Source: Bacteroidetes bacterium QS_9_68_14 | GTDB taxonomy: Bacteria > Bacteroidota > Rhodothermia > Rhodothermales > Salinibacteraceae | Reading direction: 5' to 3' | Length of the DNA stretch: 33,539 nt | NCBI GenBank assembly: GCA_003022535.1 | Contig: PXTT01000072.1 | Location: 1-33,539 of the forward strand | In this document: one piece after another, positions 1 through 6,835 of the stretch | Layout of the letters: each line of letters starts with the position of its first letter | Position numbering within the stretch: the first letter of the stretch is position 1 | Program-made: the position numbers and the translations under genes | The notes under the pieces: model-generated | Seen by the model: the letters and a program-made list of their open reading frames with translations, nothing else | What the model was told of the DNA's origin: nothing | Databases searched by the model: none

Positions 1-1
1 C

Positions 2-1099
2 ACTGGGGCCATCATGACGCCCATCTACCAGACCTCCACCTACGCGCAGGCGGCGCCCGGCGACCACAAGGGCCACGAATATTCGCGCGTCTCGAACCCG
101 ACGCGCTCGGCGCTGGAGGGAAACCTCGCCGCCCTCGAAGGGGCCGTCCACGGCATCGCCTTTTCCAGCGGCGTGGCCGGCATCGACGCCATCGTCAAGG
201 GCGGGTTGCGCCCCGGCGACCACGTCGTCTCGACCAACGACCTCTACGGCGGCACCTTCCGGCTCTTCCGGGAAGTGTTTGAACCGTACGACATCGACTT
301 CACCTTCACCGACCTGACGGACCCGGAGGCCGCCCGCGCGGCGATGCGGCCCGCGACGAAGCTGCTCTGGGTAGAGACGCCGACGAACCCGCTCCTGCGG
401 GTCTCTGACATTGCACGCCTCGCGGAGATCGCCCACGATGCCGGCGCCGACGTGGCCGTCGACAACACGTTCGCCTCGCCGGCCCTCCAGCAGCCGCTCG
501 ATCTGGGGGCGGATCTCGCCCTCCACAGCGGCACGAAGTACCTCGGCGGCCACTCCGACCTCATCCTGGGGGCCGTCTGCACCGACTCGGACGAGTGGAA
601 CGAGCGCCTGCGCTTCCAGATCAAGAGCGCCGGCGCCGCCCCTGGCCCCATGGACTGCTTCCTGGCGCTGCGTGGCACCAAGACGCTACACCTGCGCATG
701 GAGCGCCACTGCCAGAGCGCGCAGGCGGTCGCGGAGTTTCTGAGCGAGCACCCGAAGACGGGCCGCGTGCGCTACCCGGGCCTGCCGGATGACCCCTACC
801 ACGAGGTCGCCCAGAAGCAGATGAGCGGCTTTGGGGGCATGGTCTCTTTCGCGCTCGCCGATGACCGCGTGGCCGCCGCCAAGGACTTTATCGGCCGCAC
901 CGATGTCTTCGAGCTGGCCGAAAGCCTCGGCGGGGTCGAGAGCCTCATCGAGCACCCCGCCTCGATGACACACGCCTCCATCCCCGCCGAACAGCGCCGC
1001 GAGGCCGGCCTGCTCGACTCGCTGATCCGCCTCTCGGTGGGCGTGGAGGACGAAGCGGACCTGCGCGCAGACCTCGACCAGGCGCTGGCAGCGACGTGA
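2..1099 (+). CDS. Transsulfuration PLP enzyme (cystathionine gamma-synthase-like), 5' partial
   Basis: This is a PLP-dependent enzyme of the Cys/Met metabolism family, most like cystathionine gamma-synthase, which joins an activated homoserine to cysteine in methionine synthesis; gamma-lyase or sulfhydrylase activity cannot be excluded. The frame is open to the window edge, and the residues before the first ATG (14) read TGAI followed by MTPIYQTSTYAQ, which matches family members about 20-25 residues into the protein, so the true start lies upstream. Counting from the ATG, the YSRVSNPTR motif (Tyr and Arg that reach the neighbouring active site), the SSGVAG phosphate-binding turn, D148-N149 and the Schiff-base Lys175 in HSGTKYLGGHSD are all present. 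The C-terminal ESLIEHPASMTH and RLSVGVED motifs are intact, so the catalytic core is complete. Confidence 0.9.
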   Translation, partial: TGAIMTPIYQTSTYAQAAPGDHKGHEYSRVSNPTRSALEGNLAALEGAVHGIAFSSGVAGIDAIVKGGLRPGDHVVSTNDLYGGTFRLFREVFEPYDIDFTFTDLTDPEAARAAMRPATKLLWVETPTNPLLRVSDIARLAEIAHDAGADVAVDNTFASPALQQPLDLGADLALHSGTKYLGGHSDLILGAVCTDSDEWNERLRFQIKSAGAAPGPMDCFLALRGTKTLHLRMERHCQSAQAVAEFLSEHPKTGRVRYPGLPDDPYHEVAQKQMSGFGGMVSFALADDRVAAAKDFIGRTDVFELAESLGGVESLIEHPASMTHASIPAEQRREAGLLDSLIRLSVGVEDEADLRADLDQALAAT

Positions 1100-1462
1100 A
1101 AAAAAGAACGCTTGCGCCGGACTTGCGGGGGGCGCGCCGGGAGCGTACATTAACGTGCGCACCTTCTTTCTGGGAAAATCCTGCGTTGCCATTGGTCCTG
1201 GGCGTAGAAAAAAGCTACGTCAGTTGGAGGCAGGTACCGTGCGAGTGGTGACGCCATAACCCGCTACTACACTTGAACCCGGGCTGCTGCCGCCTTCGTG
1301 CGATCATCGGTAGCGCAGGTTAACTTCGTCAGTCGAGAGTGACGACGCGAGCAGATGGAAACTCCGGTGTACGCTGCAGTTCGAACGGCGCCGGTTGAGG
1401 CTAAACGTTTTTCCGCCCGGCTCGGGTGAGTTTTTTCGATATGGCGCTCCGAGGATCTCACA
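1100..1462. other. Gene-free spacer, AT-richer than surroundings
   Basis: No coding frame here shows a family motif or the strong G/C third-position bias of the neighbours. The stretch is visibly AT-richer, with A- and T-runs near 1100, 1208, 1411 and 1430. I checked for integron attC core sites (RYYYAAC and GTTRRRY) and found none that fit. The last 50 bases before the DUF2306 gene carry two T-rich blocks and GAGG about 10 bases before its ATG, which could serve as its promoter and ribosome site. Confidence 0.5.
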
Positions 1463-1948
1463 ATGATACTAACTGTCCACACGGCCTTCGGGCTTATCGC
1501 TTTAGTTGCGGGAGCCTTGAACCTCGTTTCTCAGAAAGGGACGTCTCGGCACCGCCTCATTGGGTGGATATATGCCGGATCGATGGCGGGCCTCATCGGA
1601 ACCTCCTTTGCCATTTTTGAGCTCTTCGGGGACTTTGGACCATTTCACGCCATGTCGCTTGTCAGCGGCGGAACGCTTGCCCTTGCCCTATACTTCCCTA
1701 TGCGGCGGAGCCGCTACGACAACTGGCTGGAGCACCACTACATGTGGATTACCTGGTCCTACGTCGGGCTGGTCATGGCAACGGGATCGCACCTCTTTCA
1801 ATACGGACCGCCGGGATGGCCCTCTTGGGCTCGCGCCGCACTGTACTGGGGACTGCCGTGCGCTGTCGGCGCCGCGCTCATTTTCGGACGGCGCAGTACA
1901 ATGCTGAGTCGGGTTTCCGCAGAGAAAACGGAAGAAGGTACGCTATAG
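1463..1948 (+). CDS. DUF2306-like membrane protein
   Basis: This 161-residue protein resembles the DUF2306 family of small integral membrane proteins, whose function is unknown. It has about four hydrophobic segments (roughly residues 3-23, 32-54, 60-77 and 93-112, with another near 123-142). Conserved-looking polar positions lie in the loops: H6 near the N-terminus, GTSRHRLIGW after the first segment, and WLEHHYMW before the third or fourth. These match the family pattern of His and Trp residues in membrane-facing loops. ATG 1463 is chosen because the first hydrophobic segment follows directly and GAGG lies upstream. Codon use is unlike the neighbours, with many A/T-ending codons (ATA, CTA, ACT, TTA, GTT, TCT), so recent transfer or relaxed selection is plausible. 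It stands alone between two gene-poor stretches. Confidence 0.75.
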   Translation: MILTVHTAFGLIALVAGALNLVSQKGTSRHRLIGWIYAGSMAGLIGTSFAIFELFGDFGPFHAMSLVSGGTLALALYFPMRRSRYDNWLEHHYMWITWSYVGLVMATGSHLFQYGPPGWPSWARAALYWGLPCAVGAALIFGRRSTMLSRVSAEKTEEGTL

Positions 1949-2413
1949 CCACCCACTGCTGCCGGCGAAGGGCTACGGCCGCGTGATAAACCTCGCTCCT
2001 GAAGGAAAAAGCGGGCCGCGGCCTCTAATCCAGCTCCAGCGCCTGAGCGGCGGCCGGCCGGGCGAGGGGACGTACCCCGTCGTTTCCCGCCGCCTCCCCA
2101 ACGTCGCGGTGAGCGCCACGGCTGGCGGCGTGGCCCGCCAGCCACAGGACGGCACGGCCCGAGGTGGTGTCCTTCAGCGAATAGGCCCTTACCGGGCGCA
2201 TCGACGCGCGCCTCGCGCCGTTCTTCGAGGGCAGCGAGGAGGGGGCGGCGTTGCATGTGGAGGGAGCCTTCCACGCCGTGCGCGACACGTCGCTCGATAG
2301 AGGCGGGCTGGGGTTTTCAGGGCGCCGTGCCGCGCCGCGTTCGCCTGCGCAGTCAGAGCCTACGCAGTAAACGCGCGTCGCACAGCGGTCGCCCAGTCGC
2401 CAATCGAGAATCG
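1949..2413. other. Gene-free stretch, possible decayed coding remnants
   Basis: No intact gene is seen. A plus-strand stretch at about 2165-2300 reads like former coding sequence, with G/C at nearly every third position and RIDARLAPFFEGSEEGA among its residues, but a TAG interrupts it near 2181. The sequence before it (about 2035-2160) has a similar bias in a different frame. A minus-strand reading of the same bases also gives protein-like text. I could not assign a family to either, so this is treated as a decayed locus of unknown origin. Confidence 0.4.
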
Positions 2414-2415
2414 TC

Positions 2416-2880
2416 TCACCAGCCCATCGTACCGGGGCCGCCCTTGAAGGGGCCCTCGACCTCGTCCGTGACCCAGCCGCCGTAGAAGTCGCCTTCCTGC
2501 GGCTGCGCCTCTTCTTCGCCGATGTAGCCGGCATCCACCTTCGAGAGGTAGAAGGCGAAGTGCCCGGCGAGGGCGGCGTAGCGGTCCACGGGGTCGGCGT
2601 AGGCCCAAGCGGCGTGCTCGGCCACGCGCTCCCCGGCGCGCAGCGTGTAGTAGTCCGCGCGGCCCTTGAACTCACAGAGCGAAGTGCGCGCTTCCTTTTC
2701 GAGCACGTCGGTGCGCACGTCCGCCGGCGGGAGGTAGTAGACGGGCGGATGGCTCGTTTCCAGAACGCGCTTGGCGTCCGTGGTATCGGCGACCGTTTCC
2801 CCGGCGAAGACGACGCGCACGCGCCGCTCGTCGGGCTCGAGAGCCGGGGGGCGCGGGTAGTCCCAGACGCTTTCAGGCAT
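2416..2880 (-). CDS. DUF427 domain protein
   Basis: This 154-residue protein is a member of the DUF427 family, small single-domain proteins of unknown biochemical role common in bacteria and fungi. The diagnostic motifs are visible in order: the RVRVVFAGETVADTTDAKRV strand and loop (about residues 20-39), ETSHPPVYYLPPADVR (41-56), a CEFKG segment (69-73), AEHAAWAY (87-94), and AALAGHFAFYLSKVD (102-116). The family's usual core is about 90-100 residues, so the acidic C-terminal tail of about 35 residues ending in GGPGTMGW is an extension. There is no signal peptide, so it should be cytosolic. It is isolated, with a metalloprotease remnant upstream on the same strand and a decayed stretch downstream. 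Confidence 0.85.
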   Translation of the reverse strand: MPESVWDYPRPPALEPDERRVRVVFAGETVADTTDAKRVLETSHPPVYYLPPADVRTDVLEKEARTSLCEFKGRADYYTLRAGERVAEHAAWAYADPVDRYAALAGHFAFYLSKVDAGYIGEEEAQPQEGDFYGGWVTDEVEGPFKGGPGTMGW

Positions 2881-3104
2881 GTCGGGGGTTGCAGGGTGTG
2901 CAGACGCGAAAAACGAACGGGGGCGCGGAGCAACGTGCCGGGGGAAGGCCCCGCCGGTACAGCAACGCGGCGACGCCGGCGCCCTGTTTCACCGGTCTCA
3001 CCGGCGCGCGAGCCGGGCAGCGCGTTGCCGGATGCGGCGAAAACGCGCGGGACGGGCCGCTGAGAGGGGGCTGCCTGTCCCGGTGGCGCGGTTTCGGTCT
3101 GCTG

Positions 3105-3251
3105 GCGGGCCGCCCGGAGGCGCTTCTCGGTAAGCGGATGGAAGGCGAAGAACGCTTCCAGCGCGCTGGGGCGCTTGCGACGGCGCTTCAGCAACTCTTC
3201 GGAGAAGCGCATCATGCCCTGCAGGTTGTAGCCGGCGGCCCGTCGGTAGCG
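3105..3251 (-). pseudogene. C-terminal remnant of an M48-type metalloprotease
   Basis: About 49 codons on the minus strand match the tail of M48 (HtpX/Oma1-like) zinc metalloproteases, with AAGYNLQGMMRF, then a basic ELLKRRRKRPSALEAFF, then HPLTEKRL. In intact family members this segment lies about 50-100 residues after the HExxH zinc site. Here nothing of the HExxH, transmembrane or central region is present upstream (3252-3500). Downstream the reading frame runs through without a natural stop into unrelated sequence. The gene therefore lost its 5' part and its own 3' end. The assignment rests on the HPLTE motif and its preceding helix only. Confidence 0.5.
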
Positions 3252-3375
3252 CGGGCCCGGCGCAACGAGCGTGGCGCGAGCGTTCACCCTTGTAATGCTC
3301 TGCCGAAAGAGAAGCAGAGGGGAGCCCGACCCCCAGGCAAAGGTTGAAGGAACGTGTGAAAATGAAATAGTGCCG

Positions 3376-3397
3376 ACGCGCGGAACGCCCCGCGCGT
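3376..3397. promoter_or_regulatory. Perfect 8-bp inverted repeat upstream of the tonB-like gene
   Basis: ACGCGCGG and its exact reverse complement CCGCGCGT flank a six-base loop. The element ends three bases before an AT-rich GATAATTA block (3401-3408), the best -10 candidate for the tonB-like gene at 3490, so the repeat covers the -35 position. It may be an operator. It is less likely a terminator, because no T-run follows on either strand. Confidence 0.4.
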
Positions 3398-3489
3398 GGC
3401 GATAATTACCTTTCTCCGAGGGACAAATGCGAGGGACAGATGTGTTCTGCCCGTCGTCATTTCAACTTTCTCCTCCTGCTCTTTCCGGT

Positions 3490-4290
3490 ATGAGCGAAGA
3501 AGACGCCCGTTCACCCCGCCCCGACGCCCCTTCCGAAGCGACGACGAAAGAAAGTGGGCCCGATGCCCTCGAAAAGCGCGAGCAGCGGCGCGAGAGCCGC
3601 ACCAAACACACGCTGATTTGGCGCGAACTGGCCATCATCGCTGCGCTGGGTATAGTCATTGTCGCCTTCAACCTCAGCTGGGGGAGCCCTGAGGGCAACC
3701 AAGACATGGCGGCGCAGCAACGCGAAGAGGTCCGCCTGCGTGACGTGCGCCCCACGCCGCCGGAGCCGGACCCCCCGGAGCCCGAGCCGGAACCGCAGCC
3801 CGAACCGGAGCCCCAGGTGCCCAAAAATCAGCAGCGCAAGGAAGTCCCCGACGAGCAAGTGGAGGAAAGCCCCGAGACCTCCGCAGAGCCGGTGAATATC
3901 CAGGACCTCGACACCGACACGGAAACCAGCAGCGAGCCGGCCCCACAGTCCAATCCCGATGCGAACCCGACTCCGAACCCCAGTCCGCCGGCCAACAAGG
4001 TGTTCAACGAGGGTGCGGCCGACCAAAACGCGCAAATGAAGGGTGGCCCTATGTCCCCAGAATATCCTCCCGAGGCCAAGCGCGCTGGCATTCAAGGGCA
4101 AGTCATCCTCCAGTTCGTGGTGGACGAGAGTGGGCGCCCGCAGGGCATCACGGTGTTGCGTAGCCCGCACGACGCGCTCGCGGAAGCTGCCGTCTCGGCG
4201 CTTGAAAAAAAGCGCTTCACGCCCGCCCGCCAGAACGGCGAGCCGGTGAAGATGCGCATGAGCCAGCCGGTGGCGTTCCGCCTGCAATGA
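3490..4290 (+). CDS. TonB-family energy transducer
   Basis: This 266-residue protein is a TonB-type transducer that couples the inner-membrane proton motive force to outer-membrane receptors. A charged cytosolic N-terminus (1-42) is followed by one membrane segment (about 43-62), a Pro/Glu-rich periplasmic linker with repeated PEPEPEP-like units (about 85-112), an acidic Asn/Pro/Ser linker, and a TonB C-terminal domain (about 190-266). That domain contains YPPEAKRAGIQGQVILQF, a VDESG turn, ALEKKRFTPARQNGEPV and the closing VAFRLQ. The frame opens upstream at ATG 3427, but ATG 3490 is preferred because MSEEDARSP is a normal cytosolic start and the 21 extra residues look non-coding. No ExbB/ExbD genes lie next to it. 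An inverted repeat and AT-rich -10-like block precede it, and a strong hairpin follows the stop. Confidence 0.88.
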   Translation: MSEEDARSPRPDAPSEATTKESGPDALEKREQRRESRTKHTLIWRELAIIAALGIVIVAFNLSWGSPEGNQDMAAQQREEVRLRDVRPTPPEPDPPEPEPEPQPEPEPQVPKNQQRKEVPDEQVEESPETSAEPVNIQDLDTDTETSSEPAPQSNPDANPTPNPSPPANKVFNEGAADQNAQMKGGPMSPEYPPEAKRAGIQGQVILQFVVDESGRPQGITVLRSPHDALAEAAVSALEKKRFTPARQNGEPVKMRMSQPVAFRLQ

Positions 4291-4298
4291 CGGGGCGA

Positions 4299-4331
4299 TT
4301 CAGCAGGCGGCGGCAGCCCCGCCGCGCTGAA
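4299..4331 (+). terminator. GC-rich hairpin after the tonB-like gene
   Basis: Nine bases after the stop codon, TTCAGC, a two-base bulge and GCGGCGG pair with CCGCCGC and GCTGAA around a five-base loop, giving 13 pairs. A short A-run, not a T-run, follows, so it lacks the classical U tract. The rest of the spacer up to 4466 shows nothing recognisable. Confidence 0.45.
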
Positions 4332-4466
4332 AACCGGGAACGGCCCCCCATTGCCGAAAGGAAGCCGCAGGGGCCACGGGCTCGCCGGGGGTTCCGGCCA
4401 GGCGGGAGAGATCGGGGCCTGGGAGACGCTCGAGGAAGGCGCCCCGCTGTTTTAGGATCCCCACCG

Positions 4467-6704
4467 TCAGTAGGCCAGCACTTCGCGCGCGGCCTCGAGG
4501 ATGCCGTCGGTCTGCGGCAACACCGCGCTCTCCAGCGGGTCGGCGAAGGGGATAGGCGTGAACGCGCCCGCGTGGCGGCGAATCGGCGCGTCGAGGTGCT
4601 CGAATGCCTTGTCGCCGATCTGCGCCGAGAGCTCGGCTCCAAAGCCGATGTGCTCGTGGTCTTCGTAGAGCACGAGCGCGCGGTTGGTCTTCTTGATCGA
4701 GTCCAGGACCGCCTCGGTGTCCAGCGGGGTGATCGAGCGTAGGTCAATGATCTCGACCTCCGCGCCGTCCTGCTTCGAGAGCGCCTCGGCGGCTTCATGG
4801 GCCTTGTGCACCATCATCCCGTAGGTGATGATCGACAGGTCCGTCCCCTCGCGGTGGGTGCGCGCCTCGCCGAGGGGCACGAGGTAGTCGTCGGTAGGGC
4901 GGCCCGTGCGCGCCGATGCGGCGCGATAGAGCGCCTTGTGCTCCAGAAACATCACCGGGTCCTCCGAGCGGATCGCCGTCTTGAGCATGCCCTTCGCGTC
5001 GGCGGCGGTCGAAGGCATCACCACCACCAGCCCCGGCGTGTGGCCGAAGATGCTCTCTACGTTTTGCGAGTGGCAGAGGCCGCCGTGGATGTAGCCGCCG
5101 CACGGCACGCGAATCACCATCGGGCAGCTCCACTGGTCGTTCGAGCGGTAGCGAAACGGAGCCACCTGGTTCCGAATCTGCTGCATTCCGGGCCAGATGT
5201 AGTCGGCGAACTGAATCTCAATGACCGGGCGCAGCCCCGCCGCCGCCTGCCCGACGGCCGTCCCGATGATCGACGCCTCCGCCAGCGGGGAGTTGTAGCA
5301 ACGCTCTTCGCCAAACTCTGCCGTCAAGTCGCGCGTGGCCGTGAAGACGCCCCCCTTGCTTCCGGCCACGTCCTCCCCGTAGACGACAACGCGCTCGTCG
5401 CGGCGCATCTCCTCTTTGTGCGCCTGGTTGATGCCGTCGATCATCACCATCGGGTCGCTCTCGGTTTCCTCCACCGCCCCGGCGTCGTAGTCCAGGTCCA
5501 GGTCGCCCTCGAAGTAGACGTGATCGGTGGCCGTCTCGGCGGCGGGGTCTTCTTGCTGCTTGGCCCACTCGGCCGCCTCGTCCACCTGATCGCGGACCTC
5601 CTCGCGCATCGCCTCGGCGTCGTGGTCGCCGAAAACGCCCGCGTTTTCCAGCTCGCGCTGCATCCGCCCGATGGGGTCGATCTGGCGATCTTCCTTCAGC
5701 TCGTCCTCGGTGCGGTACTTGGTGTGGTTGTCGGAGGAGGAGTGGGGGAAGAGGCGCACGAGGTCGGCGGTGAGGCAGACCGGTCCTTCCCCTGAGCGGA
5801 TGTGCTCGATGGCGGCCTTTCCAGCGGCGTGCATGTGAAAGAAGTCGGTCCCGTCTACGCGCATCCGGGCGAGGCCCTCGTAGCCACGCGCCAGCTTGTG
5901 GGCCGTGCCGCCGGCCGTCTGGTCCTCCACCGGCACACTAATGGCGTACTTGTTGTCTTGGACGAAAAAGAGCACCGGCGCGGAGATGCGCGCGGCCCAG
6001 TTGAGCGCCTCGTGAAAGTCGCCCTGGCTGGTGGCCCCGTCCCCGCACGAGGCGTAGACGAAGCCGTCTGAGCCGTCGCGCTGCATTTTCATGGCGAAGC
6101 CCAGCGCGGGCAGAAACTGCGCGCCCACCGACGAGGAGGTCGTCATCACGCCCAGGTCCGTCAGGCCGAAGTGCTCGGGCATCTGGCGCCCGCCGCTGTT
6201 GGGGTCGTCCTTCTTGGCGAGGTGCGCGAGGAGGCCCTGTCGCGGCGTCATTCCCAGCGAGAGGGCTATGCACAGGTCGCGGTAGTAGAAGCAGAAGCGG
6301 TCGGTGTCCGGCTCGGTGACGGGACCGGGCCGCGCGTGCATCCCCAGCGCCGCCTGCGCGCCCTCGTGTCCCGCACAGCCGATGTGAAAGAAGCCCTGCC
6401 CCTGCTTCAGGAGCGTCATCATCTTCTCGTCGAGCCGCCGCGAGAGCAGCATCGTGCGGAACGCGCTCCGTAGCTCATCCGGGTCGAAGTCCTGCGGCCC
6501 GCGAAAGTCGATTTTCAGATCCCCGTCGTAGCTGACAGGCCGGTCGTCGATGACGGGCTGGCCGTCCGGGCCGGTCGGGGCGGTGCCGTCGCCGGTGGAG
6601 CGGCTGTCGGGCTGCTCGGCGTCGCCGGAGAACGCTTCTTGGACGTCGTCTTTGGCCTGTTCCTGCGCTTGCGTTTCGGCTTGCGAGGCGGACGGGTCTT
6701 CCAT
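4467..6704 (-). CDS. Fused 2-oxoacid dehydrogenase E1 (alpha + beta), branched-chain type
   Basis: This 745-residue protein fuses the alpha and beta subunits of a thiamine-diphosphate E1, most like branched-chain 2-oxoacid dehydrogenase, which decarboxylates 2-oxoisovalerate-type substrates and passes the acyl group to lipoyl-E2. Residues 1-60 form an acidic, low-complexity leader. The alpha half (about 65-400) has FFHIGCAGHEGAQ, YYRDLCIALSLGM and the ThDP motif from GDG221-223 to N251 (GDGATSQGDFHEALNW, then QDNKYAIS). It also has the phosphorylation-loop-like FPHSSSDNHTKYRTEDEL. The beta half (about 415-745) has the family's GEDVAGSKGGVF, RCYNSPLAEASIIG, FADYIWPGMQQI and VPCGGYIHGGLCHSQNVE. 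ATG 6704 is chosen because the longer frame upstream has no homology and overlaps the photolyase. Neither E2 nor E3 is in the window. Pyruvate as substrate is less likely but possible. Confidence 0.92.
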   Translation of the reverse strand: MEDPSASQAETQAQEQAKDDVQEAFSGDAEQPDSRSTGDGTAPTGPDGQPVIDDRPVSYDGDLKIDFRGPQDFDPDELRSAFRTMLLSRRLDEKMMTLLKQGQGFFHIGCAGHEGAQAALGMHARPGPVTEPDTDRFCFYYRDLCIALSLGMTPRQGLLAHLAKKDDPNSGGRQMPEHFGLTDLGVMTTSSSVGAQFLPALGFAMKMQRDGSDGFVYASCGDGATSQGDFHEALNWAARISAPVLFFVQDNKYAISVPVEDQTAGGTAHKLARGYEGLARMRVDGTDFFHMHAAGKAAIEHIRSGEGPVCLTADLVRLFPHSSSDNHTKYRTEDELKEDRQIDPIGRMQRELENAGVFGDHDAEAMREEVRDQVDEAAEWAKQQEDPAAETATDHVYFEGDLDLDYDAGAVEETESDPMVMIDGINQAHKEEMRRDERVVVYGEDVAGSKGGVFTATRDLTAEFGEERCYNSPLAEASIIGTAVGQAAAGLRPVIEIQFADYIWPGMQQIRNQVAPFRYRSNDQWSCPMVIRVPCGGYIHGGLCHSQNVESIFGHTPGLVVVMPSTAADAKGMLKTAIRSEDPVMFLEHKALYRAASARTGRPTDDYLVPLGEARTHREGTDLSIITYGMMVHKAHEAAEALSKQDGAEVEIIDLRSITPLDTEAVLDSIKKTNRALVLYEDHEHIGFGAELSAQIGDKAFEHLDAPIRRHAGAFTPIPFADPLESAVLPQTDGILEAAREVLAY

Positions 6705-6835
6705 GAGGGGGCGAAACCGTTTTTTCAGAGAAAAGGACCGGCGGCAGCGGTGGACGCGCGTCACCGGTGCAACGGGGGTCCATCTGACCTCAGTGTACGA
6801 AATCGCAAGTGGAAATGGAAGGGCCGCGCGCTGCT

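Noticed and set aside
1190-1440. Possible integron cassette or attC site before the DUF2306 gene
   Set aside because: The unusual composition prompted a check, but no RYYYAAC/GTTRRRY pair with proper spacing and no integrase were found.
3427-3489. Upstream ATG for the tonB-like gene
   Set aside because: The 21 extra residues, including a Cys and Ser/Pro-rich text, look like spacer read in frame; MSEEDARSP is the more natural start.
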